Of a DNA stretch of 64,000 nucleotides, positions 1-7,663 are shown in pieces. Numbering within the stretch: the stretch's first letter is position 1; every line of letters begins with the position of its first letter. The DNA lies in contig JAFQOD010000022.1 in the NCBI GenBank assembly GCA_017395685.1, positions 48,821 through 112,820 on the forward strand. Direction: 5' to 3'. Under the pieces are notes generated by a model that worked only from the letters and a program-made list of their open reading frames with translations, was not told the origin of the DNA and did no database searches. Source of the stretch: Clostridia bacterium (GTDB lineage Bacteria; Bacillota; Clostridia; Christensenellales; Aristaeellaceae). The translations under genes were made by a program, and so were the position numbers.

Positions 1-987
1 GCTGCTGCCGCCGCCCCGGGTGCCCAGGATGGCGGTGGTGGAGGCGTCATCGCCGTTTACATAATAGGTGGGGGTACCGTCGGTGAGCAGGATGGTATAC
101 AGATAATGAATGCCGTCGAGGGCCCGGCCGCTGGCGGTATTGGCGGCGATCATATTATCGGCCAGCATCAGGCCGCCTTCGATGTTGGTGCCGCCGGGAT
201 CGGTTACGGAATCGCCGTCGCTGTCGGTAAAACGTACGCCCGAGTTGGCAACGGTGATATTCTTGATGGCCAGCTCCGCAGCCAGCTTGCCGCTTTCGGT
301 GGCCACATCGATATACTGGGTACGGGCAGCGGCGTGGGAGCCGAAGGTAATCAGGGCCACATAACGCTTGTCCCCTTCTTCGGCGCCGGTTTCATTGGCA
401 AACTGATCGATGAAATCCAGGGCAGCCGCCTGGGCGAATTTAAGACGGGATTCATATGTATGATCGGCGGTCACATTGGTATACGTATGATTCCGGAAGC
501 GCTGATCACAGTTATCGCAGCGGGTATTGCTATTGGTATTACTGCCTTCAAAATAGGTATTGCGGTTGCCGGGGCACTTGTAGAAGATGCCGCCGTGATT
601 GATATGGCTGGCTTCCTGGCCGCAGTGATAGCAATCGTCCATGGAATTGGATACGTCAACCACAAGGGTGACGGCAGCATCGGGGGTATCGGAGGAAAGC
701 TCCTCAATCCGCTCGGTGGTGCGCACCTGCAGCGTGACCATGAATTCATTTTCAATGGGGTTGCCGCTGGCGTCCTTGCGCTGCTCCGCCCATTTTTTCA
801 TTTCCACTACCGCATTCCCGGAAAGGGAAGTGGCATTGGTCAGGCGCCTCCCGGCAGCATCATAATAATAGGTGACGCTCTGCTGGGATGCCGTTACCTG
901 ATTGGTCTCCGCTGCCCCGGCGGGGGAGAGGGATACCATCAGAATCAGCGCCAGAATAAGGGAGAGAAGGGCATTCTTTTTGATCAT
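1..987 (-). CDS. Secreted von Willebrand factor A protein with Cys-rich insert (C-terminal part outside window)
   Basis: The reading frame is open from a start at 987 to the window edge (329 codons seen). Residues 1-26 form a signal peptide ending AGAAE. A vWA fold follows: the MIDAS motif D111-V-S-N-S115, a threonine in GGTNIEGG near residue 267 and an aspartate in LLTDGT near 303 are all present, so divalent-metal ligand binding should be intact. Directly after the MIDAS motif is an insert with CYHC (119-122), C138 and CDNC (157-160), which resembles a zinc ribbon. A GGAGG site lies 9 bases upstream. Clostridial vWA proteins of this kind are often large surface adhesins or pilus tips, but the C-terminus that would show an anchor is missing, so the role is inferred only. 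Confidence 0.85.
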   Translation of the reverse strand, partial: MIKKNALLSLILALILMVSLSPAGAAETNQVTASQQSVTYYYDAAGRRLTNATSLSGNAVVEMKKWAEQRKDASGNPIENEFMVTLQVRTTERIEELSSDTPDAAVTLVVDVSNSMDDCYHCGQEASHINHGGIFYKCPGNRNTYFEGSNTNSNTRCDNCDQRFRNHTYTNVTADHTYESRLKFAQAAALDFIDQFANETGAEEGDKRYVALITFGSHAAARTQYIDVATESGKLAAELAIKNITVANSGVRFTDSDGDSVTDPGGTNIEGGLMLADNMIAANTASGRALDGIHYLYTILLTDGTPTYYVNGDDASTTAILGTRGGGSS

Positions 988-1080
988 AAACGATCGCCTC
1001 CAGGCTCATAAGAATAAGGGAAAATATGGAAAGCGTGGTATACCGCCAAAAGGGTAATATGATCACACCATACCAAACTA

Positions 1081-1109
1081 ATTATAGTACCTTTGACTGT
1101 TTTTGTCGA
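1081..1109 (-). promoter_or_regulatory. Promoter of the vWA gene
   Basis: On the minus strand a -35 TCGACA (1104-1109) is followed after exactly 17 bases by a perfect -10 TATAAT (1081-1086), about 95 bases before the vWA start. The surrounding 1066-1200 stretch is very AT-rich and holds no gene. Confidence 0.7.
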
Positions 1110-1193
1110 TTGGAAAAAGTAAAAAAATGTAATTCATTAAGAAAATTAATCAACTCGAAATATTCTTAACAAAAATGAAATAAATGAGAGTAT

Positions 1194-1221
1194 AAAAAAT
1201 CGGCCCCCTTTCCGGGGGCCG
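1194..1221 (-). terminator. Rho-independent terminator of the DUF3798 importer operon
   Basis: A perfect 8-bp GC stem (CGGCCCCC/GGGGGCCG, loop of five) is followed on the minus strand by ATTTTTTATA. It lies 26 bases after the stop of the last permease gene. Confidence 0.9.
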
Positions 1222-1246
1222 TCTGATGATGGGAATATGATCTGCA

Positions 1247-2533
1247 TCAGGCCTTGGCAGCCTTTTGCTTTTTCTTTTTCTGGATGCCGCTCCAGGCGTG
1301 CATCACCAGTGCCATGGCGATAACGCCGTAGCTGATGAATACACGGAAGTATTCGCCGATGGCGGCGTCGCCGAAGATGGAATTGGCGGCAGGGGGCGCC
1401 ACCAGGAACAGCAGATGGAACAGGATGCAGCCCAGGATGGCCTGGCCGTTGGTAGCCTTGCGGATGGAAGCGCCGCCAACCAGGATGGCTGCGCCGGCAT
1501 ACAGGCCCACCTGTTCATGGGCGCCGTAGGTCTGGAAGGAGCCCATATTCTGCACGAAGATCAGCTGGCCCCAGCCCGCCAGCACGGTGGAGATCATGAT
1601 GGCGATCAGGCGCACACGATCCACATTGATGCCGGAAGCGTTGGCCACGGTGCGGTTCTGGCCCACGGCACGGAACTGCTGGCCCAGGCGGGTGCCAAGC
1701 AGGGCGTTATTGAACAGGCACAGCAGGCCCACCACCATGAAGGTGACCATGGGAACCTTGGTCAGGGCGAAAAGATTATTGATGAAATTGGAAATGGTAG
1801 ATACCTGGAACAGGCAGATCAAAGCCACGCTGCAGCCCAGGATGGTGAAGGCCTTTTCCAGCTTGATGCGCTTGCGCAGCATCTGGAATACGGTGAGCAG
1901 AATCAGCACGGCCAATACCACATAGATGGCTTCCAGGAAGGAAAGATTCCAGATGCCGTCCAGGGCATACTTCAGGGTGCCCTTGCCGCCCAGATCCAGG
2001 GAAATGGTATTGGCAACGCCGGTGGAGCCCTTGATCACCAGACCGGGAGTCTTCAGCGGGATCAGATTGCCGAAGATGAAAAGGAAGAGCAGCTGATACA
2101 GACCATTGGCGAAATAGCCCAGGATCAAACCGCCGATCATTTCCTGGCCCTTCATCTTATTGAGCAGCTTACCAATCAGGAAACCGAAGATGGAGGCCAG
2201 CGGCACCGTCATGGCCATGGCCAGCAGGAAGCCGGGAATGCCCACGATATTCCATTCAATGCACCAGAGCACCGAAATCTGGGCGGCCATGGCGCCGATG
2301 GTGATGGCAAAGTTGATGCCCATGCCGGCCACGATGGGAATGATCAGGGCCAGCACGATGAAGGCGTTGCGGCTGAGACGGGAAAACATCTCATACAGTA
2401 CATACTGGATGGACTGGCCGGAGAAGCACATGCACACGATGCACAGCACCACGAACATCACGGTAACGGCGTTATTGCGCATAAAGGTGCCAAATTCAAA
2501 TTGCTTTTTATTGGTATTTACCTGCTTATCCAC
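1247..2533 (-). CDS. ABC transporter permease (BMP/nucleoside-type, BPD_transp_2)
   Basis: A 428-residue membrane protein with about ten hydrophobic segments. The C-terminal half carries the family's coupling region (ASGINVDRVRLIAI...), as in YufQ/RbsC-like permeases that work with a double-domain ATPase. I place the start at a GTG (2533), 8 bases after GGAGG; the in-frame GTG at 2542 overlaps that ribosome site and is unlikely. The start overlaps the stop of the upstream permease gene by 8 bp, so translation is probably coupled. It is the last gene of the operon and is followed by a strong terminator. The substrate is unknown; nucleosides, sugars or a small metabolite are all possible. Confidence 0.88.
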   Translation of the reverse strand: MDKQVNTNKKQFEFGTFMRNNAVTVMFVVLCIVCMCFSGQSIQYVLYEMFSRLSRNAFIVLALIIPIVAGMGINFAITIGAMAAQISVLWCIEWNIVGIPGFLLAMAMTVPLASIFGFLIGKLLNKMKGQEMIGGLILGYFANGLYQLLFLFIFGNLIPLKTPGLVIKGSTGVANTISLDLGGKGTLKYALDGIWNLSFLEAIYVVLAVLILLTVFQMLRKRIKLEKAFTILGCSVALICLFQVSTISNFINNLFALTKVPMVTFMVVGLLCLFNNALLGTRLGQQFRAVGQNRTVANASGINVDRVRLIAIMISTVLAGWGQLIFVQNMGSFQTYGAHEQVGLYAGAAILVGGASIRKATNGQAILGCILFHLLFLVAPPAANSIFGDAAIGEYFRVFISYGVIAMALVMHAWSGIQKKKKQKAAKA

Positions 2534-4397
2534 GGGATGCACCTCCAGACTTGGTCAGCGCATACAGGATGATCCCGTTGGAAATCAGAATGCGCAGCGT
2601 TTCAGAGAAGGTGGAGCCGGGCACCAGCATATTGGCAACCGGCATGCCCAGGGTGAGTACGCCCTGGAATAGGAAGGTACCGATCAGTACATGGCTTACC
2701 TTGCAGCGGCTGGTGGAGGCGCCGCCGATGAGGATGGCGGATGCGGCGATGAAGCCCATCTGCCGGGGAGCAGTATACAGCTGCATGAAGCCGTAGGATT
2801 GGCTGTACACCAGAATGCCCACAGCGCCCAGCACGGTGGAAAGCATGGTGCCGATGATGCGCATCTTGTTCACATTGATGCCGGTAGCCTCGGCAAACCG
2901 GGGATTGTTGCCCACGGCCTGCATGGCAACGCCCGTCTTGGAGCGGCCAAACAGCCATACCAGGAGGCAGCACAGCAGCATGAACAGCAGCAGACCGGTG
3001 GGAACGGTGAAGCCGCCGATATTGAAGGACAGCAGATCATCCAGGATATGCTCGAAATTGGTGTTATCCAGGCCGATGGTGTTGCGCAGGCCGGTGCCCA
3101 GGGGCCACTTCAGCTTCAGGCTGGTAAAAGGCAGCACCAGCCAGGCAATGCACATCAGCGATACGATGGAGAAGCCCACATAGGTGGTAACGCCCATTTC
3201 TTCGCCCTTGAGGCGATTGAGCAGATGGCCGTACAGCCAGCCGGTAACGGAAGCGATCATGCAGCCCACCGCAATGGCGAACAGGAAGCCGCCCCAGCCG
3301 GGGAAACCGAACTGGATGGTCATCAGGCCGCCGATCAGACCGGCAACCAGGCCGATGGGCAGGCCCAGATTCAGGGAAATGCCGCATTGGATGCCGGGCA
3401 CCATGGCCAGAACCATAATGGAGTTCATGCCCATACGCACCAGGGAGTTGGAAAGCAGTACATCCAATTCCAGATCGAAGAACAGGCTCAGCAGGCACAG
3501 CAGGATGAAGAACAGCCCGATGATCACCCGGGGGATGCCCAGCTTTTTGATCAGCAGTTCGCTGTAAATCACCGTCAGCGCTGCGATCAGCAGGCCTACG
3601 GCCAGATAGATCACGTCATCCGCATAGCGGATCAGGAAGGGGCCGAAGGTGTTCTTCAGGGCGCCCTTGCTTCCGGCAGCCATGTACGTATCATAGAGGG
3701 CTGCGAAATCGGCCCCGGCTTCATAAACGATGCCGGCTACCGTTTTCTGCAGGGTTTCCAGGGCGGCGTCATCCATCACGGGATAGATGGTCTTCAGGGC
3801 AGCGCCTACCGATTCATAGGCGGTGTTTTCCTGGGCCTGGAGGGCAATCATTTCTTCCGTGGCGGTGAAGCCGGACATATCCACATTCACCGTCAGGGTT
3901 TCAGGCACATCCTGGCCGGCTTCCAGCTTGGCAGCCCGGTCAGCCTCCGCCTTTTCCAGAGCGGCGGGATACATCAGATCATAATAGGCCTGTTCTGCTT
4001 CTGCCTTGCAGTCTTCATAGGCCTTCAGCGCCGTATAATAACCGGCTACGGCATCATACAGGGGCGCGGGATCGATGGCGTCATAATCCACTTCGAAATT
4101 GGAATACTTGGCACGTGCCTCTTCTTCCGCAGCGGCAACGGCCTTGCGGATGGCGCTCATGCCCTTGCCTTCCGCCTTGGCGGCCACACGGGCTTCTTCC
4201 TTGGCAATGGCAACATAGCTTTCTACTACGCCTTCGCCGGTGGCATTGAGCAGCGTGCGGATCCGCAGATCGGCGATGATATCCTGGCCCTTTTCGCTGT
4301 TGCGCATGGGCAGGCAGATCACGCCGGTCACAATCAGGCACAGGGCGATGGCAGCCAGCACGAGGGCAATAATCTTTTTCACTTTGGACTTGGTCAT
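2526..4397 (-). CDS. ABC transporter permease with a ~215-residue exported insert
   Basis: This 623-residue protein is the partner permease of the downstream gene (compare ATGINVNKMRIIGTMLSTVL with the equivalent loop there). Family members are normally about 350-430 residues. The extra length is a segment of roughly residues 30-245 between the first membrane helix (about 9-29) and the rest of the membrane domain. It is rich in Ala, Glu, Lys and Tyr and predicted mostly helical (KEEARVAAKAEGKG, AVAAAEEEARAKY), so it should sit outside the membrane. The start ATG overlaps the ATPase stop as ATGA, with AAAGGAGAT just upstream. The insert may help dock the DUF3798 binding protein, which is an inference. 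Confidence 0.87.
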   Translation of the reverse strand: MTKSKVKKIIALVLAAIALCLIVTGVICLPMRNSEKGQDIIADLRIRTLLNATGEGVVESYVAIAKEEARVAAKAEGKGMSAIRKAVAAAEEEARAKYSNFEVDYDAIDPAPLYDAVAGYYTALKAYEDCKAEAEQAYYDLMYPAALEKAEADRAAKLEAGQDVPETLTVNVDMSGFTATEEMIALQAQENTAYESVGAALKTIYPVMDDAALETLQKTVAGIVYEAGADFAALYDTYMAAGSKGALKNTFGPFLIRYADDVIYLAVGLLIAALTVIYSELLIKKLGIPRVIIGLFFILLCLLSLFFDLELDVLLSNSLVRMGMNSIMVLAMVPGIQCGISLNLGLPIGLVAGLIGGLMTIQFGFPGWGGFLFAIAVGCMIASVTGWLYGHLLNRLKGEEMGVTTYVGFSIVSLMCIAWLVLPFTSLKLKWPLGTGLRNTIGLDNTNFEHILDDLLSFNIGGFTVPTGLLLFMLLCCLLVWLFGRSKTGVAMQAVGNNPRFAEATGINVNKMRIIGTMLSTVLGAVGILVYSQSYGFMQLYTAPRQMGFIAASAILIGGASTSRCKVSHVLIGTFLFQGVLTLGMPVANMLVPGSTFSETLRILISNGIILYALTKSGGASRG

Positions 4398-6004
4398 GCG
4401 TTGCCATCTCCTTTCTCTTTGTGTTCAGAGGGCTTGATGCCGCTCATTGCCAGGCCGAAATCGGCGTCGGATGCGTTGGGGGAGAGGATATCCACCAACT
4501 TGCCTTCGGAAATGATGGCAATCCGGTCGGAAATGGAGCGCAGCTCCTGCAATTCGGAGGAGATCATCACGATGGTCATGCCCTGCTCCCGGTTGAGCTT
4601 GAGCAGCGTTTCCAATACCAGCTTCTTGGCGCCGATATCGATGCCGCGGGTGGGCTCGGATACGAAGAGGAACCGGGGATTCATAGCCAGCGCCCGGGCG
4701 ATGCAAACCTTCTGCTGGTTGCCGCCGGAAAGGGTGCCGGTATGCTGGGTGGGGCCGAAGCAGCGGATATCCAGATCCTTGATCATCTGATCGGCGATTC
4801 CGCGGACGGCCTTGGCATCCTTCAGCCGGAGGGGGCCATACCAGCGCAGGTATTCGCCCTTGATCTGCATGGCGGTGAATACGATATTATCTTCGATGGA
4901 CTGATCCAGCAAAAGACCTACGCCCTTGCGGTCCTCAGATACCATGGCGATGCCGCTGTGCAGGGCGGATTTGGCATTGCCCAGGGTCAGGGGTTCGCCA
5001 AACAGTTCCACACTGCCGGAGGATTCATACAGGCTCATGATGCCGTTGGAAATGCCCAGCTTGCCCTGGCCGGCCAGGCCGCCGATGCCCAGAATTTCGC
5101 CTTCATGCACATCCAGGGAGATGCCCTTTACTTCTTCGCCGGGCATATCCACATACAGATCCCGGATCTTCATGGCGATATTGCCCTGGGGAGCGGGACG
5201 GGAATCGGCCTCTACCACTGCTTCGCCCTTCCGGCCGATCATCAGTTCAGCCAGATCGGTGATGGTGGTATCCTCCGCCTTCCGGACGGCGGCCAGCTTG
5301 CCATCCCGCAGGATGGTGATGGAATTGGCGGCGGCTGCCACTTCATCCAGGCGGTGGGTGATGAAAATGATGGCGATGCCGCTGGCAGCAATCTGCTCCA
5401 TCACGGAAATCAGCTGGGTGGCTTCGCTTTCGGTGAGCACGGCGGTGGGCTCGTCAAATACCAGCAGCTTCACGCCCTTCTTATCAATTTCACGGGCGAT
5501 TTCAACAAACTGCATATAGCCTACGGGCATGCCGTGGATCTTGGTATATTCATCGATATTCATGCCCACGCTGTCCAGGGCTTTCCGGGCGTCATGGGAC
5601 ATGGAGCCCATATCCAGGGTTTTCAGATTCTTGCCCAGGATGCGGCTGAACAGGTTGGGGGTGGTGATTTCACGGTTCAGCTTGATATTTTCTGTTACCG
5701 TGAAGCCGGGCAGCAGCATAAATTCCTGATGCACCATACCAATGCCCTTGAGCATGGCGTCGTGGGGAGATGCCACATGGGTTTCTTCCCCATCGATGAG
5801 CACCTGGCCCTCAAATCCGCCGGTGGAATGAATCACGGGCATGCCGAAAAGCACATTCATCAGCGTGGATTTGCCTGCGCCGTTTTCACCCAGCAGGGCA
5901 TGGATTTCCCCGGGGCGTACGGACAGGGATACATCGCTGAGAACGGTGTTCTCGCCATAGCGCTTGGTGATGTTTTTCATCTCCAGTACATACTCTGCGC
6001 TCAA
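4394..6004 (-). CDS. ABC transporter ATPase, two fused nucleotide-binding domains (MglA/YufO type)
   Basis: A 536-residue protein with two ABC domains. The first has Walker A GENGAGKS, a degenerate signature region and Walker B LLVFDEPTAVL. The second has lost a canonical Walker A (GGLAGQGKLG) but keeps the signature LSGGNQQK and SEPTRGID. This matches ribose/galactose/nucleoside ATPases such as MglA, RbsA and YufO. The start is a TTG at 6004, 9 bases after AAAGGAGG; the first ATG in frame falls inside an upstream hairpin and has no ribosome site. It overlaps the following permease by 4 bp. The weak start codon and the hairpins upstream suggest lower expression than the binding protein. Confidence 0.92.
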   Translation of the reverse strand: MSAEYVLEMKNITKRYGENTVLSDVSLSVRPGEIHALLGENGAGKSTLMNVLFGMPVIHSTGGFEGQVLIDGEETHVASPHDAMLKGIGMVHQEFMLLPGFTVTENIKLNREITTPNLFSRILGKNLKTLDMGSMSHDARKALDSVGMNIDEYTKIHGMPVGYMQFVEIAREIDKKGVKLLVFDEPTAVLTESEATQLISVMEQIAASGIAIIFITHRLDEVAAAANSITILRDGKLAAVRKAEDTTITDLAELMIGRKGEAVVEADSRPAPQGNIAMKIRDLYVDMPGEEVKGISLDVHEGEILGIGGLAGQGKLGISNGIMSLYESSGSVELFGEPLTLGNAKSALHSGIAMVSEDRKGVGLLLDQSIEDNIVFTAMQIKGEYLRWYGPLRLKDAKAVRGIADQMIKDLDIRCFGPTQHTGTLSGGNQQKVCIARALAMNPRFLFVSEPTRGIDIGAKKLVLETLLKLNREQGMTIVMISSELQELRSISDRIAIISEGKLVDILSPNASDADFGLAMSGIKPSEHKEKGDGNA

Positions 6005-6038
6005 AGTAAATAAGCCTCCTTTGGAAAAGAACATTTTA

Positions 6039-6085
6039 CACGCAATTGTCAAAGGGGATGGATGGGCCCCTCTCACAATTGCGTG
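6039..6085. promoter_or_regulatory. Long dyad in the binding-protein/ATPase gap
   Basis: CACGCAATTGT (6039-6049) and ACAATTGCGTG (6075-6085) form a perfect 11-bp inverted repeat, extended by flanking A/T tracts, with a further GGGG/CCCC pairing inside. It sits between the DUF3798 stop and the TTG start of the ATPase gene. In mRNA it is a stable hairpin; as DNA it could be an operator. Confidence 0.6.
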
Positions 6086-6108
6086 CAAAAGGGTTAAGCC
6101 GGAAAAGA

Positions 6109-6132
6109 GGCCCGCCCGAAGGTGGGCGGGCC
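6109..6132 (-). terminator. Attenuating hairpin after the DUF3798 gene
   Basis: A perfect 9-bp stem (GGCCCGCCC with GGGCGGGCC, loop of six) is followed on the minus strand by CTCTTTTCC, a poor U-run. It lies 27 bases after the binding-protein stop and inside the operon. It probably ends or stabilises part of the transcript so that the binding protein is made in excess over the ATPase and permeases. Confidence 0.7.
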
Positions 6133-6159
6133 TTTCATTTGCTGTTACCGGAAATCGGA

Positions 6160-7296
6160 TTACTGCAGGTAATCGGCGAAATCAACGGGAGCCAGCAGGA
6201 TGGTGTAGTAGTTGTTGAAGGTGGTGCCTTCAGCATTGGTGTAGTTGGCAACCTTAGCGCCGGGGATCTTGGCGGTGAGCAGCTCAGCCAGCTTCACGCC
6301 GTCGTTGCGATCGGTGATAGCGCCATCGATGTAGCCCTTGGCATATTCAACGCCGATTTCGATGATGGTCATGGCAACGGGGGAAGCCCAGGTGGAGTAA
6401 CGGCCAACGGCGTCATATTCCTGCAGCTTGGCGGCGATAGCCTTCAGAGCGGCTTCGTCGTCACCGCCTACAGCCAGTTCCAGGCCCAGGGTGGCGGGGA
6501 AGGCATGATAGGGGGAGGGGCAGCAGGGCTGGGGATAGTAAGCATTGGGCTGGGTCAGGATGGCTTCCTGCAGGGAGGGCTGCATGCCGCAGTTGGTGGT
6601 GAAGAAAGCAACCTTCTTGCCTTCGTACTTGGCCATCTGCTGGGGCACGTCTTCCAGAATGAACTGCTGGGAGGCGGACAGGCCGGCTTCAGCGGTGGGG
6701 TCGGGAGCGGTTACGTCAACCAGTTCAATGCCCAGAGCATCGGCATTTTCCTGCAGCAGCTGATGACGGCCAACGATCAGTTCCATGGCCATGTGGCGGG
6801 GGAAGGAATAGTGGATGAACACTTCGATGCCCCAGTCAGCGCACTTTTCCATGATGGAGTCGCCCTGAGCGATTTCGTCAGCATACATCACGATATCGGC
6901 GGCGGCAGAAATGACGGCGGGGTCTTCCTGGGGAGTGCCGGCAATGAAGAGGATGTCGTCACGGCCCATTTCGCGGATCTTCTGAACAGCGGGGGTGGCG
7001 CCGGGAACGGCCTGGCACATTACGATGGCCTTCACGTCGGGGTCAGCGGCGAAGGCAACCAGCTTGGAAACGGTGGTTTCCTGTTCGGACATGAAGTTGT
7101 CCGGATAGGTGTCGGTGATGATGTGGTCGGCGCCCCAGGTGGCGACGGCCTTTTCAGCGGCGCGGAATTCTTCTTCGCCCTGAGATACGGTACCGGTCAG
7201 GATGGCGATCTTCCAGTTGCCTTCTTCGGCTACGGCGAAGGACGCCATGGAGAGCAGCATGGCAACGGCCAGGATCATGCTCAGCATTTTCTTCAT
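6160..7296 (-). CDS. DUF3798 family extracellular binding protein of the ABC importer
   Basis: A 378-residue exported protein. Residues 1-23 are a type I signal peptide (MKKMLSM...AVAEE) with no lipobox cysteine. The mature part looks like a two-lobed Rossmann-type periplasmic-binding fold (GNWKIAILTGTVSQGEEE at the start, repeated alpha/beta units) and matches what I know of DUF3798 proteins of Clostridia. I chose the ATG at 7296 because AGAGGAGGAAC lies just upstream and the signal peptide begins there. It heads an operon with a double ATPase and two BMP-type permeases, which assigns it as the substrate-binding subunit. Codon use (AAC, GAA, CTG, few CGG) fits high expression. The substrate is unknown. 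Confidence 0.85.
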   Translation of the reverse strand: MKKMLSMILAVAMLLSMASFAVAEEGNWKIAILTGTVSQGEEEFRAAEKAVATWGADHIITDTYPDNFMSEQETTVSKLVAFAADPDVKAIVMCQAVPGATPAVQKIREMGRDDILFIAGTPQEDPAVISAAADIVMYADEIAQGDSIMEKCADWGIEVFIHYSFPRHMAMELIVGRHQLLQENADALGIELVDVTAPDPTAEAGLSASQQFILEDVPQQMAKYEGKKVAFFTTNCGMQPSLQEAILTQPNAYYPQPCCPSPYHAFPATLGLELAVGGDDEAALKAIAAKLQEYDAVGRYSTWASPVAMTIIEIGVEYAKGYIDGAITDRNDGVKLAELLTAKIPGAKVANYTNAEGTTFNNYYTILLAPVDFADYLQ

Positions 7297-7333
7297 GATG
7301 TGGTTCCTCCTCTTTTTTTGAGAATCTTTCCTG

Positions 7334-7369
7334 CATCCGACCCGGATGAACTTTGCAATCCGTCCGGAT
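7334..7369. promoter_or_regulatory. Two tandem operator-like dyads before the DUF3798 gene
   Basis: CATCCG-ACC-CGGATG (7334-7348) and ATCCG-TC-CGGAT (7358-7369) share the half-site ATCCG. Their centres are about 22.5 bp apart, two helical turns, and they lie between the promoter and the ribosome site. The arrangement is typical of a dimeric repressor binding cooperatively to two sites; the regulator is not identified. Confidence 0.55.
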
Positions 7370-7380
7370 GGAATGGTCAA

Positions 7381-7409
7381 ATTATAGCACAGGAGTTTTA
7401 TTTGCACAA
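7381..7409 (-). promoter_or_regulatory. Promoter of the DUF3798 importer operon
   Basis: A perfect -10 TATAAT on the minus strand (7381-7386), 17-base spacer and a weak -35 TTGTGC (7404-7409). Upstream, 7410-7620 is strongly A/T-rich with A-tracts that could act as an UP element. No gene is visible in 7297-7663. Confidence 0.65.
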
Positions 7410-7613
7410 GAGGGAATTTTCAATTTTTTCCGGTTGATGAAATTGCGGAAAAACCCAGGTAAAATAAGGGTTTGAGAGCAATTTGGCTGGTTTTTGAAGG
7501 GCTGAAATACAAAAAATAAACAGTTTGAAAAAACAAAATTCTGAATAAATAAACGGGGGAAGCTGTCAGGGAAATTGCAGTTTGGGAATCGAAAAATTGC
7601 AAAACCGTGGAAA

Positions 7614-7651
7614 ACAAAAAGAAAAAAGCCTTCCCGGAAGAACGGGAAGGC
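7614..7651 (-). terminator. Terminator of the symporter gene
   Basis: GCCTTCCCG (7628-7636) and CGGGAAGGC (7643-7651) form a 9-bp stem with a six-base loop; on the minus strand it is followed by TTTTTTCTTTTT. It starts 12 bases after the symporter stop. Confidence 0.92.
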
Positions 7652-7663
7652 AAAACGCACGGT

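Noticed and set aside
2691..4790. A 699-codon plus-strand frame opposite the permease/ATPase genes
   Set aside because: It is antisense to clearly conserved genes, has composition rich in His, Gln, Gly and Ala, no ribosome site and no recognisable domain. It results from the GC-rich third-codon bias of the true genes.
6039..6085. Resemblance of the AATTGTGAG...ACAATT dyad to a lac operator
   Set aside because: Only the short AATTGTGAG word matches; spacing and symmetry differ, and no LacI-type gene is nearby.
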